Source of the DNA: UBA966 sp046350355
Lineage (GTDB): Bacteria; Planctomycetota; Phycisphaerae; Phycisphaerales; SM1A02
Reading direction: 5' to 3'
DNA: 64,000 nucleotides
NCBI GenBank assembly: GCA_046350355.1
Contig: JAXMAN010000001.1
Location: 1,054,001-1,118,000 of the forward strand
Shown: positions 13,699-21,681 of the stretch, in pieces
How the letters are laid out: every line of letters begins with the position of its first letter
Position numbering within the stretch: position 1 is the stretch's first letter
Notes under the pieces: model-generated
Databases searched by the model: none
What the model was told of the DNA's origin: nothing
Seen by the model: the letters and a program-made list of their open reading frames with translations, nothing else
Position numbers and translations under genes: made by a program

Positions 13699-14697
13699 AT
13701 GGCATCGGGAACCATCGCTGCGCGTCCGGCCGGAACCATCCGCGGGGAGATTCGCGCGGCGGTCGTCGCGGTCTGCGTCGCGCTGGCGTTGCTGTGCGGC
13801 GCACGGGTCCACGCGCAGGGAGCGATCCCGCCCGCTCCGACGGATGGTGCGTTTACGCACGACTTCGCGAAGTTGCTTGCGCCGGGGGAGATCGAGCGCA
13901 TCGCCGCGGCGCAGCAGACCGCGTGGACGCGGTACCGGACGCCGATCGTCGTCGTGACCATCCAGAGCATGAGCGCCTACGGGCACGACGGGAGCCTCGA
14001 GTCGCTTGCGACCGAGTGGTTCAACGCGTGGGGCATCGGAAGCAGCGCGCCCGGCGCGAACACCGGCATCCTGCTGATCGTGAGCGAGGTCGACCGCCGC
14101 GCGCGCATCGAGCTTGGCCGCGACTGGGGGCGCGGATGGGACGCCGCGGCGCAGGAGATCATGGTCGAGACGATCCTGCCGCACTTTCAGCGCGATCGAT
14201 ACTCGGCCGGTCTCGCGAGCGGGGTGGAGGAGCTCGCCAAGCTCGCGGCGCTGCGCGCCTCCGGCGCGACGGCGCCCACGCGCGGCGCGTGGGTGCGAGC
14301 ACGCGATGCGGTCGCGGGCCTGGGTCCGAAGTCGCCGCTGCTCATGATCTCGCCATGGGCGCCGATGGCGGTTGGCGCCGCCGGGCTGCTCGTGCTCGCG
14401 TGCGCGTTGCCGCTGCCGAAGCGGGCGCGTGGCAAGGTGGCCTTCGCGGGCGCGGCCGTGGCGGCGATCGGGATCTTCTTCTGGGTCGCGCTCGTGCTGC
14501 TCGCGGTGCTGCTCGTCGCACTCCTCAACGGCGGCTCGGGTGACCGTGGAGGACGGGGCGGGGGCTGGTTTGGGGGCGGGGGCTGGTTTGGTGGTGGCGG
14601 CGCAGGCGGCGGAAGCGGCGGAAGCGGCGGAAGCGGCGGCGGCGGTGGCTTCGGCGGCGGATCCTCCGGCGGCGGCGGCGCGTCGGGAGGCTGGTGA
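13699..14697 (+). CDS. TPM-domain (YgcG-like) membrane protein with Gly-rich tail
   Basis: This 332-residue protein has a signal segment (residues 17-40, ending A-R-V-H-A-Q-G), a TPM domain (about 45-190, with T-P-I-V-V-V-T-I, G-A-N-T-G-I-L-L-I-V, R-A-R-I-E-L-G-R-D-W-G-R-G), two membrane helices (about 214-232 and 238-280) and a C-terminal tail of Gly and Ser. That arrangement is standard for YgcG/TPM_phosphatase proteins, often said to help photosystem repair in plants but of uncertain role in bacteria. ATG 13699 gives a clean signal; a GTG at 13687 is the alternative. It stands alone, and the tail codons are a GGC-rich low-complexity tract rather than a true repeat array. Confidence 0.85.
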   Translation: MASGTIAARPAGTIRGEIRAAVVAVCVALALLCGARVHAQGAIPPAPTDGAFTHDFAKLLAPGEIERIAAAQQTAWTRYRTPIVVVTIQSMSAYGHDGSLESLATEWFNAWGIGSSAPGANTGILLIVSEVDRRARIELGRDWGRGWDAAAQEIMVETILPHFQRDRYSAGLASGVEELAKLAALRASGATAPTRGAWVRARDAVAGLGPKSPLLMISPWAPMAVGAAGLLVLACALPLPKRARGKVAFAGAAVAAIGIFFWVALVLLAVLLVALLNGGSGDRGGRGGGWFGGGGWFGGGGAGGGSGGSGGSGGGGGFGGGSSGGGGASGGW

Positions 14698-14699
14698 TC

Positions 14700-14808
14700 G
14701 CTTCCGCGGCCGAGCGCAGCCGGCCGCGATCGCCAGGTCGAGGGTGAGCCGCGATTTCGCGGTCTTGGGGCCCGCGACGATGTTCGTCGTCTCGCCCTCC
14801 CGCAGCAG
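14700..14808 (-). pseudogene. Fragment of an AAA_25-type ATPase (Walker A region)
   Basis: Read from 14808 leftwards the frame encodes L-L-R-E-G-E-T-T-N-I-V-A-G-P-K-T-A-K-S-R-L-T-L-D-L-A-I-A-A-G. This is the Walker A region of RepA-like/AAA_25 ATPases, whose usual form is L-L-R-E-G-E-x-x-N-I-I-A-P-P-K-T-G-K-S-W-L. The Gly before Lys has become Ala, and no start, Walker B or downstream domain is found, since the fragment runs into the end of the TPM-domain gene. It is a gene remnant of phage, plasmid or mobile origin left in this region. The remaining spacer to 14985 shows nothing else. Confidence 0.6.
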
Positions 14809-14984
14809 GCGTGAACGGCGGGCCGAGCGAGCGGGCCATGGCGCTGGGTTTCGGTCATCCGCGCAGCTGGGTTGCAGATGGCCGAACAACATGGTTGCAA
14901 TTGGACGCTTGGCCGACACCCCGCAGATTCCCCGGCTGGCTGAGCCCCGCTGAGCCGTTTGGGGGAAGGTCGGGTGAATCGACG

Positions 14985-15542
14985 ATGGCGAAGCAGACAA
15001 GAGCTGAACGACGCGCGATCGCGACGGCGCGAGGCATCCGCCTCACTGCCCTGGCGGGCCAGCGATTCGTCGTGGCCGTGCTGAAGGCGAGCGAGAGGGA
15101 ACGGGATCCCGAACTGCAGTTCGCGGTCCTCTGCGAGTTGAGCAGCCTTGATCCCGCAACGCTTCCGGGTCGGCTTCGTAAGGCGTATGTGGGCGCGGTG
15201 ATCGATTTCCTGGTGAACGGGAAGCGCGAACGGGCGAGTGAGTATTGGATGGCGGGGGACCTGCGTGGAGACCACTGGAGGACCCCGCGGACGACGACGC
15301 TTCTTCTCGGGCTGCTTGCCGAGGCGCGGGGCGAAGTCGCGGCGAGGGCGATCTTGCACGGTCTCAAGATGCACCATGGACGGCTTCGCAGCGAGCGCGC
15401 GCGAAGGACGTTCGTTGCGCGATTGCTGGAGTTCAGCAACGGAGATCCGAGGAAGCGATCGCGTCGTCTCGCTCGGGATTTGGTGCGCTGGCTCGCGCGA
15501 TCCGATCAATTCGCTGATGATCTGGATCAATCTTCCGTCTGA
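14985..15542 (+). CDS. Hypothetical basic helical protein
   Basis: From ATG 14985, with GGGGGAAGG about 15 bases upstream, the product is 185 residues, very Arg-rich and helical, starting MAKQTRAERRAIATARG. Phrases such as R-R-L-A-R-D-L-V-R-W-L-A-R-S-D suggest packed amphipathic helices in a small alpha-helical, perhaps HEAT-like, domain. No signal peptide or membrane segment is present. It is not recognised. It lies among small orphan genes in the accessory region, 108 bases before the MafI-like gene on the same strand, and might belong to the same immunity-like cluster, which is inference from context only. Confidence 0.6.
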   Translation: MAKQTRAERRAIATARGIRLTALAGQRFVVAVLKASERERDPELQFAVLCELSSLDPATLPGRLRKAYVGAVIDFLVNGKRERASEYWMAGDLRGDHWRTPRTTTLLLGLLAEARGEVAARAILHGLKMHHGRLRSERARRTFVARLLEFSNGDPRKRSRRLARDLVRWLARSDQFADDLDQSSV

Positions 15543-15644
15543 TCCCGGGCAACTTCGCTCTGAGTTTCGCGTGGTGCTTTGACTTGCGCTGCTTGTATCG
15601 TGCGTCCCGGCGCCCATCGTGCCACCAGGTCCTGATCCCCGGGC

Positions 15645-15953
15645 ATGGAACCCATGAACGAGCTCACGGCGGAGCAGTACGCGCAGGCGCATCGGGCCTT
15701 CGCGCACGCACTCGCCCTTTGCCGGACAAGGCTGCCGATCGAGGCGATCCAGGACGTCGAGCACTGGCTGCAGCACGACGAACTCGAACTCGCGTTCGAA
15801 TCGCTTGGCCTTTCGATCATGCGCGAGCGGGTGGTCCTGGGCAGTGAGCAACGGATGAATCTCTTTCCCCTGGGCCCGCTCCTTGGGCTCGATCGGGAGT
15901 CTGTGCTTTCGGCGTCCTTCTGGGAGGATGTGTCGCCCTTGCTGCGACCATGA
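15645..15953 (+). CDS. Small MafI-like immunity protein
   Basis: The 102-residue product (ATG 15645; ATG 15654 is equally possible) is wholly helical. The phrase L-P-I-E-A-I-Q-D-V-E-H-W-L-Q-H-D-E-L-E-L-A-F-E-S-L followed by a hydrophobic helix and G-L-D near the end fits my memory of MafI family immunity proteins, where a short helix with E-H-x-x-x-H-x-E precedes x-x-A-x-E-x-L. It would neutralise a MafB-type toxin, but no toxin gene is next to it. The following gene starts 16 bases later on the same strand, so the two may be co-transcribed. The family assignment rests on pattern only. Confidence 0.6.
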   Translation: MEPMNELTAEQYAQAHRAFAHALALCRTRLPIEAIQDVEHWLQHDELELAFESLGLSIMRERVVLGSEQRMNLFPLGPLLGLDRESVLSASFWEDVSPLLRP

Positions 15954-15968
15954 TTCGAGAGCCCCGCC

Positions 15969-16553
15969 GTGAAGACACTCGAGCTCCACACGACTGATTG
16001 GTCGGCCCCGCGCCTGCGAGAGTGGTTCGAGCAGCGGGGGCTGTCCGTCGACTCCGAGGCGCTTGCGCATGGTGGCCCGGCAGCCGTTGCCAATCCGCGG
16101 GGTCTGTGGCCGACGGCGATGGTCCAGGTTCGAACGGTGAGGATCGGTCCTTGCCGAGTACTCCGTGCGCACGGCACCGTCTATCGGCGGCTGCATGCAT
16201 GCTTCATCGAGGTTCGCCGGGATGGTGGGAGCTGGTTCCTCTCGCTTCGCAGGGATCCAAGCCTGATCCGGACCATGCTCGGTTGGGGAGTGGGCGGCAC
16301 GCTTGTCCTCGCTTGGCCGTTCGCGGCGATGATGACGGCGACCGGGACCGCCCCCGCGTGGCTGGAGCCTTGGTGGCGGATGGCATTGCTCAAGTTGGCT
16401 CTGGGCGGAGTTGCGCTGCTGCCCTCGCTGTTGATCCTGCAGTGGCTTCGCGATGGTCGGAAGACCCGGGCTGCGTACGAGGAGCTGCTCAGGGAGCTTG
16501 AGGCCGAGTGCGCGGGGGCGGGAGGATCGTCGGATGTACACCGAGGGGAGTAG
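15969..16553 (+). CDS. Hypothetical protein with two membrane helices
   Basis: The 194-residue product starts at GTG 15969, 16 bases behind the MafI-like gene. The first 100 residues form a soluble alpha/beta domain beginning MKTLELHTTDWSAPRL; two hydrophobic segments follow (about 103-122 and 133-158), then a charged helical tail. This means a cytosolic N-terminal domain anchored at the inner membrane. No family is recognised. Sharing a transcript with the immunity-like gene may mean it acts with it, but nothing in the sequence proves that. No strong ribosome-binding site is present. Confidence 0.6.
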   Translation: MKTLELHTTDWSAPRLREWFEQRGLSVDSEALAHGGPAAVANPRGLWPTAMVQVRTVRIGPCRVLRAHGTVYRRLHACFIEVRRDGGSWFLSLRRDPSLIRTMLGWGVGGTLVLAWPFAAMMTATGTAPAWLEPWWRMALLKLALGGVALLPSLLILQWLRDGRKTRAAYEELLRELEAECAGAGGSSDVHRGE

Positions 16554-16711
16554 CTCGTGCGGTTGGGGGAGACGCGCGAGTCGCGGGTGAGGGATGTCCA
16601 TTCATCCGTGCAGCACTGCCTCATGCGGGGACTTCGCATCTATCCCGAGCCTGCAGTGCTTGGCGATCGCTCCGCGCTACTCTTGGCCGCACCGGAGGCC
16701 GATAGAAGAGC

Positions 16712-17200
16712 ATGACAAACAAGACAAGCAAGCGCCCAGCACGAACAGTCAAGGCCCGTGCAACTCGTTCGAGAGCTTCGGGCGCCGTGGAGCGTGGGCG
16801 GGTCATCCTCAAGCAGGGATTCTGCTTCGACCATCGGACCGCGAAGTCCAAGCCTGTCCCGGAGCTGGTCATCATCGCCGACCGCGCGGGGTTCCAATGG
16901 CTCTCCGAGTACTTCAAGGCATGCGCGAAGCGGACAAAGCGGCTTTCAGGCATGCCGGTGGATCTCGCGATCGAAGAGCACTGGCACCTGAGCCTTCGGC
17001 TTCCTCCGTTTGATCAAGAGCTGAGCGATGAAATCGAGCTGCGCGTCGTGCCATTCGACGTTTCCACGCGAGATCGATTGCTTGATCGATATGGCGTGGA
17101 TCGCAAGCGCGCGAAACGAGGCAGTCTCATCAAGCGTTCGGCCAAGATGGTCGCGGAGATCAAGCGCTGCATGGTTGCGATGCACCGGCGCTCCCGATGA
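16712..17200 (+). CDS. Hypothetical protein, possibly immunity-related
   Basis: The 162-residue protein starts MTNKTSKRPARTVKARA, a basic disordered leader of about 30 residues, then a compact domain with V-I-I-A-D-R-A-G-F-Q-W-L-S-E-Y-F, E-E-H-W-H-L-S-L-R-L-P-P-F and L-S-D-E-I-E-L-R-V-V. The H-W-H-L strand and S-D-E-I-E-L strand echo small immunity proteins such as Imm32, although the spacing differs from the gene at 8743. A basic helix closes the protein. It is monocistronic. A later ATG in the basic leader cannot be excluded as the true start. Function unknown. Confidence 0.6.
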   Translation: MTNKTSKRPARTVKARATRSRASGAVERGRVILKQGFCFDHRTAKSKPVPELVIIADRAGFQWLSEYFKACAKRTKRLSGMPVDLAIEEHWHLSLRLPPFDQELSDEIELRVVPFDVSTRDRLLDRYGVDRKRAKRGSLIKRSAKMVAEIKRCMVAMHRRSR

Positions 17201-17312
17201 CGGCAGGATGGTGCAGCTTACGAACCTTGCCGATCCAGCGCATGCCTCGTTGGATCGTTGAAGCGGGGGATGTCTCCTTCGTGGACACAACGTCGCCGCC
17301 AGTCCGCCGCGA

Positions 17313-17630
17313 TCACGGCCCTCGAGGAACCTCTCGATCAGATCCACGCGACGCCCCGCTCCGATCGCCCACGGACTCGAACAGCGGCGTCAGAATCTCG
17401 CGCAGCGTCGGCCCCTCCGACGTGGGATACCGGAGGTCGAAGTCGCGATAGATGGGCCTGAAGGCCTCGCCAACCTCGGAGACGACGCGCGCATACGCGC
17501 GATCCTCCGCGCGCGTGGCTGCGACGTAGGCCGCGATGGAGAACCCCAGCGCGATCGCGGAGAGCGCGAGTGCGGCGACGCTGCCGGTTGATGGTGTGTG
17601 TGTGGCCCTTCGGACCTCGGTCTCAATCAT
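17313..17630 (-). CDS. Small membrane protein
   Basis: The 105-residue product starts at the ATG at 17630 with GGGAG eight bases ahead on the minus strand. A single hydrophobic helix (about residues 17-37, V-A-A-L-A-L-S-A-I-A-L-G-F-S-I-A-A-Y-V) is followed by a charged coiled region and a polar, probably disordered tail. It is not recognised. It is transcribed against its neighbours. The gap to the DUF4272 gene, 17631-17903, shows no further gene. Confidence 0.55.
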   Translation of the reverse strand: MIETEVRRATHTPSTGSVAALALSAIALGFSIAAYVAATRAEDRAYARVVSEVGEAFRPIYRDFDLRYPTSEGPTLREILTPLFESVGDRSGASRGSDREVPRGP

Positions 17631-17903
17631 GGGTCGATGCTCCCGGGCTATGGATGGGGATGATGCGGCTTCACAAGGGTATAGGTGCCGGTCGCCGTAC
17701 GACGCTCCCTCAATTCAGTTGTCCTGACCGGGGGAGGGAGATGCCCGAGGGCAATGCCGCGGTGGCCACGCGAACCCGAGACGGGAGTTCGTCGGTTCCG
17801 CGAGCGGCATACGTCGCTCCGTTGGGGGATAGCGGGGACCCGCGATCGCGAGTCCAGCACCGGGAGCGATGCGCTTCGGTTTCGTGGAAGGTATGGTGCA
17901 ACC

Positions 17904-18605
17904 ATGGATTGGCCCGCGAACGGATGGACGCGGCTTCGGGGGATGCTCAGGCTCTTCTCGACGTCTCCGAGCCGGCAGACCATGCGTGCTGATGCAGTTC
18001 GATCGCGAACGGCCGAGTCGCTGCGCGCGCTTCAGCTCGCCGTTCCGTCCACCCTGCCCACGCTGGGCGAGGTTCGAATCTTGCGCACGCAGGATGACGT
18101 GGTTCGTCGGATGATGGCGATGCATGCGACGGCGGCGAGTGCCTATGGCTATCCGCGCTCCGAGACACTGGGATGGCTCGAGCGCTTCAATTGCGCTGCC
18201 GCACTGACTGCGGGCGAACACGGCTTCCTGGCGTCTGGAGCCGGGAGTCCTGCGCCCTTCGCCGCACAGATCGAGGGAATCTGGGCGCTCGCCTGGGTCG
18301 TCTCAGTGGTTGGCGAGATGCATCCGCTCCGGCCCTGCAGCGAGGATTTCGTCAAGTTGATGCCGGACATTCGGGTCGGAGAGTCGCCAGATTCACTTCG
18401 AGCGAGCGTGAGTTTGCGTGCGTCGGCCGAGCTCGCCGGGGCACTCGATCTGTACTACTGCATCGACTGGGGAATCCGTGAAGCGTCACTCCGAGGTCGC
18501 GCGGCGGACTCGCGACTTTCGCCCGCGATCATCACGCAGCGCCGACGTGCGCTCGAATGGGTTGCTTCGCAGGAGGCCTGGGAGGATTTGGTGCTTGATA
18601 CGTGA
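17904..18605 (+). CDS. DUF4272 family protein
   Basis: The 233-residue product carries the family pattern throughout: R-x-R-x-x-x-S-L-R-A-L near residue 35, E-T-L-G-W-L-E-R, L-T-A-G-E-H-G-F-L, Q-I-E-G-I-W-A-L-A-W-V-V, L-R-A-S-A-E-L-A-G-A-L-D-L-Y-Y-C-I-D-W-G-I-R-E-A, then R-R-R-A-L-E-W-V ... W-E-D-L-V-L-D-T at the end. DUF4272 proteins are cytosolic, helical, of unknown biochemical role, and frequent near toxin or secretion loci, which agrees with the immunity-like neighbours upstream. I chose ATG 17904, with GGAAGG twelve bases ahead; ATG 17943 would also leave the conserved core whole. It marks the right end of the accessory region. Confidence 0.85.
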   Translation: MDWPANGWTRLRGMLRLFSTSPSRQTMRADAVRSRTAESLRALQLAVPSTLPTLGEVRILRTQDDVVRRMMAMHATAASAYGYPRSETLGWLERFNCAAALTAGEHGFLASGAGSPAPFAAQIEGIWALAWVVSVVGEMHPLRPCSEDFVKLMPDIRVGESPDSLRASVSLRASAELAGALDLYYCIDWGIREASLRGRAADSRLSPAIITQRRRALEWVASQEAWEDLVLDT

Positions 18606-18650
18606 GCCTGGCGAGTCCCCGCACGACACCCAACCGAAGGGCCCTCCTCG

Positions 18651-19409
18651 ATGAACCCCGCCCTGATCGCACGCTTCCGCGCATCCGGACGACTCGCCTC
18701 CGCGCTCTGCCTCCTCGCGCTCGGGACCGCCGCTTGTGGCCGGCGATCGATGCCCGCCTACCCCGGCGATGCGCCGGTGACGACCACGCTGCGCGCGCGC
18801 TGCGGGGAGGCTCCTCCCGCGGCGCAGGTGCTCGAAGTCCAGGTCGTCGGCGTGCGTGTTCCGCCCGATCGGACGCCGGGGATCTACATCGATCTGCTCG
18901 TGCGCGGTGCGACCGCGCGGCGGGTCCCGCCGCTGCTCGCGGTGATCATGGAGCATCTGAGCGACTCTCGGGATGTGGTGCATGACCCGCCGAAGCCGAT
19001 CCCGCTGAAGGGGTTCATCCGCCTGCGCGAGGCGGATAGCGTCGACCGCGAAATCGTCCTGCTCGCGCCGACCTACGGCGACGACGTTCCTGAGATTCGA
19101 AGGAAGGCCTCGGGTTGGCGGCCGCCCTTCGCGACACCCATCCAGATCGACGACGACGACTTCGCGGTGCCGCAGGTGATGGTCTCGGGGAATGAGTGCC
19201 TGCTCCAGGCCATCCGGGCGCGGACGCAGGAGCCCGTTCCGCTCGGTGCCATCGTCGAAGTCTCGCTCGAGGGCGATTGGATGGAAGCGCTGCGCGCGGG
19301 CCTGCCCGGTCCGCGAGCCGCGGAAGAGCTGCGGACGCTGGGGCCGCAGCGCATCGTGCTCGGGCCGCCCGCGCGTTGCACGGTCGAGGCGGCGTCGGGA
19401 GTCAGGTGA
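18651..19409 (+). CDS. Hypothetical lipoprotein
   Basis: The 252-residue product has a basic start, a hydrophobic core and a lipobox (L-G-T-A-A-C at about residues 24-29), so it should be lipid-anchored in the periplasm or outer membrane. The mature part is beta-rich, with phrases such as G-I-Y-I-D-L-L-V-R-G and Q-V-M-V-S-G-N-E-C. No family is known to me. It ends 37 bases from the convergent sulfatase gene and starts the strongly GC-rich backbone part of the window. Confidence is high that it is a gene, low as to role. Confidence 0.75.
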   Translation: MNPALIARFRASGRLASALCLLALGTAACGRRSMPAYPGDAPVTTTLRARCGEAPPAAQVLEVQVVGVRVPPDRTPGIYIDLLVRGATARRVPPLLAVIMEHLSDSRDVVHDPPKPIPLKGFIRLREADSVDREIVLLAPTYGDDVPEIRRKASGWRPPFATPIQIDDDDFAVPQVMVSGNECLLQAIRARTQEPVPLGAIVEVSLEGDWMEALRAGLPGPRAAEELRTLGPQRIVLGPPARCTVEAASGVR

Positions 19410-19446
19410 GCGGATCTTCCGGATGCAGTCGAGCCGCCCCTCGCCT

Positions 19447-21024
19447 CTACCTCCCGCCGCCCTGCGGGCTCGTCACCGCCTCCATGACGCGCTCGAGGTT
19501 GAAGCTGCCGGGCTTCTGGCGCGGCGGGAACTCGCGGAAGCTCTGCAGCCACTGGCCGACGTAGGCGCCGGCGGGCGCGATGAGGAACATGCGGTCCATG
19601 TACCACTGCTGGTAGCCCATCGCGTTCTCGTGCTCGGCGCGCTCGAAGGGATCGGTGCGCAGGTTGGTGATGAGCGGCGCGCGCAGCTCGACGAAGGGAC
19701 GCTGCCAGACGCGCAGGCCCTCGCCCTCCTGGACGAGGAAGGTGATCTTCCAGTTGCCGTAGCGCAGCGCCGCGACGCTGCCGTCGTCGGTCCAGTAGAG
19801 GAACTCGGAGCGCGGCCACTTCACGCCGTCCGCGAGCGCGGGGCGCAGGTCGTAGCCGTCGAGGTGCACCTTGAAGGTCTGGTCGCCGATCTTGCGGCCC
19901 TTCAGCAGCTCCTCCGTCGCCTTCGGGTCGCCGGCGGCGGCCAGCAGCGTGGGCATCATGTCCTCGTGCGCGCCGATCTCGTTGACGATGGTGCCGGGCT
20001 TGATGACGCCCGGCCAGCGGATGACGCACGGGACGCGGTAGCCGCCCTCCCAGTTGGTGTTCTTCTCGCCGCGGAACATCGTGGTGCCGCCGTCGGGCCA
20101 GCTGAAGGTCTCGGCGCCGTTGTCGGTGGAGTAGATGACGATCGTGTTGTCGTCGATGCCCCACTGCTTGAGCTTGTCCAGGAGCTGTCCGACCTGGCCG
20201 TCGTGCTCGACCATGCCGTCGGCGTAGACGCCCAGCCCGGTCTTGCCCTGCGATGCGGGCTTCAGGTGCGTGAAGATGTGCATGCGCGTCGAGTTCCACC
20301 ACACGAAAAAGGGCTTCTTCGCCTTGACCGCGGCCTCCATGAACGCGATCGCGCGCTCGGTGACCTCCTCGTCGATGGTCTCCATGCGCTTGCGCGTCAG
20401 CGGGCCCGTGTCGGTGATGCGTCCGTCGGCGTAGCTGTGGATGACGCCGCGCGGGCCGAACTGCTTCTTGAACGCGGGGTCCTTCGGATAGTCGGGGTTC
20501 TCCGGCTCCTCCTCCGCGTTGAGGTGGTAGAGGTTGCCGAAGAACTCGTCGAAGCCGTGCGCCGTCGGCAGCATCTCGTCGCGGTCGCCCAGGTGGTTCT
20601 TGCCGAACTGGCCCGTCACGTACCCCTGCGCGCGCAGCAGCGTCGCGATCGTCGGGTCCTCCTTCTTCATGCCTTCGGGCGCGCCGGGCAGGCCGACCTT
20701 CGTGAGGCCGGTGCGGATCGGCGACTGCCCGGTGATGAACGCGGCGCGTCCCGCGGTGCAGCTCTGCTGCCCGTACCAGTCGGTGAAGAGGGCCCCCTCG
20801 CGCGCGATGCGGTCGATGTTGGGTGTGCGGTAGCCCATCATGCCCATGTTGTAGGCGCTGATGTTGAACTGCCCGATGTCGTCGCCCCAGATCACGAGGA
20901 TGTTGGGCTTGGCGGCGGCCTTCGCGGGCGCGGCCTGCGCGGCGGCGGGCGCGGTGGCGACGCCGAGGGCCGCGAGCGCGACGAGCGCGAGATGCGAGAA
21001 GCGGCGGACGATGCGGCTGGGCAT
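19447..21024 (-). CDS. Periplasmic arylsulfatase
   Basis: The 525-residue protein is a type I sulfatase hydrolysing sulfate esters, probably of algal polysaccharides or glycoconjugates. After a signal peptide (residues 1-30) comes the metal site N-I-L-V-I-W-G-D-D with Asp 48 and 49, then C89-T-A-G-R, which fits the C-x-P/A-x-R sequence in which Cys becomes formylglycine; then Y-V-T-G-Q-F-G-K-N-H-L-G-D and V-I-Y-S-T-D-N-G-A-E-T. It matches the length of arylsulfatase A-like bacterial enzymes. The ATG at 21024 has GAGGA about six bases ahead. Maturation would need an FGE-type or anaerobic maturase; the FGE-like domain at 29600-32485 lacks the catalytic cysteines. The gene is solitary; the zinc-ribbon gene upstream shares the strand. 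Confidence 0.92.
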   Translation of the reverse strand: MPSRIVRRFSHLALVALAALGVATAPAAAQAAPAKAAAKPNILVIWGDDIGQFNISAYNMGMMGYRTPNIDRIAREGALFTDWYGQQSCTAGRAAFITGQSPIRTGLTKVGLPGAPEGMKKEDPTIATLLRAQGYVTGQFGKNHLGDRDEMLPTAHGFDEFFGNLYHLNAEEEPENPDYPKDPAFKKQFGPRGVIHSYADGRITDTGPLTRKRMETIDEEVTERAIAFMEAAVKAKKPFFVWWNSTRMHIFTHLKPASQGKTGLGVYADGMVEHDGQVGQLLDKLKQWGIDDNTIVIYSTDNGAETFSWPDGGTTMFRGEKNTNWEGGYRVPCVIRWPGVIKPGTIVNEIGAHEDMMPTLLAAAGDPKATEELLKGRKIGDQTFKVHLDGYDLRPALADGVKWPRSEFLYWTDDGSVAALRYGNWKITFLVQEGEGLRVWQRPFVELRAPLITNLRTDPFERAEHENAMGYQQWYMDRMFLIAPAGAYVGQWLQSFREFPPRQKPGSFNLERVMEAVTSPQGGGR

Positions 21025-21127
21025 GGCGTGGATCCTCGCGGTGTCGCGTGTTTGCGGGGCTCGAGGCGTCGGCGTCGTGCCGGAGCGGGGACGAGCGTGG
21101 CGCAACGATACCCGCTGGGCCAGGCGC

Positions 21128-21520
21128 CTACGCGGGCATCTCCGCGCCGCAGTTCCAGCAGGTCTCGAACCCCGCGGGCACGGACTCGTGGCACGCGGGG
21201 CACACCTGGTCGGCGGCGCTCGCGGTCTGCGCCGCGCCGCACTCGGGGCAGATGGTCTCGCCAGAGTGTCCCACCAGGCTGTAGCCGCACGCGCGGCACC
21301 TGGGCGTGAGGATCTCGGCCTCGACCGCCTGCAGGATCTCGAGCGCGCGATCGGCGTCGCGCTTGTCGTCGAGCCAGACCGTCGTGGGGATGTCCCCGCC
21401 GAAGTAGAGATCCGCGATCGAGCGCTCCTGCCCGATGAACGCCTTGATCGACGCGGCCGTGAGGCGCTCGTGCAGCACCTGCGCGAAGACCGGATTGGTG
21501 TGGGTGATGAGCTTGTGCAC
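21128..21520 (-). CDS. DUF2007 domain protein with zinc ribbons
   Basis: Residues 1-67 match DUF2007, a ferredoxin-like fold proposed to act in signal transduction (T-N-P-V-F-A-Q-V-L-H-E-R-L, then I-P-T-T-V-W-L-D-D-K-R-D-A-D-R-A). Two zinc ribbons follow: C-R-A-C-G-Y-S-L ... C-P-E-C-G at about 75-97 and C-P-A-C ... C-W-N-C-G at about 108-126. The start is GTG 21520. DUF2007 with one C-terminal zinc ribbon is known from several phyla; the double ribbon is notable. It may bind a nucleic acid or protein partner, but no partner is evident nearby. It is separated by 103 bases from the sulfatase downstream. Confidence 0.82.
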   Translation of the reverse strand: MHKLITHTNPVFAQVLHERLTAASIKAFIGQERSIADLYFGGDIPTTVWLDDKRDADRALEILQAVEAEILTPRCRACGYSLVGHSGETICPECGAAQTASAADQVCPACHESVPAGFETCWNCGAEMPA

Positions 21521-21552
21521 GGGCTGATCCGGCGGAGCAGGGAGGATTACAC

Positions 21553-21681
21553 TGCATCGAGCGCGGCTGCTGCACCGCGTGCGGCCATCGCATCCGGACG
21601 GACAGCGAGATTGTTTGTCCGGAGTGCGGGATGGCGCAGGCGGGGCCGATCCCCCATCCCCCTAGGACTTCGCGCGCTTGA
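21553..21681 (+). pseudogene. Orphan zinc-ribbon coding fragment without start codon
   Basis: On the plus strand, 21553 onwards encodes C-I-E-R-G-C-C-T-A-C-G-H-R-I-R-T-D-S-E-I-V-C-P-E-C-G-M-A-Q. That is a C-x-x-C-G ... C-P-E-C-G zinc ribbon of the kind found at the N terminus of many proteins in this window. The frame has an upstream stop and no ATG, GTG or TTG before the first Cys, although GGGAGG lies 10 bases ahead. It runs 20 bases into the 3' end of the convergent thioredoxin gene and stops at 21679-21681. It is either a decayed gene start or uses an unusual start codon. Confidence 0.4.

Noticed and set aside
14545..14697. GGC-rich short tandem repeats at the end of the TPM gene.
   Set aside because: They encode the Gly-Ser tail normal for YgcG-like proteins and are low-complexity codons rather than a repeat array of its own.
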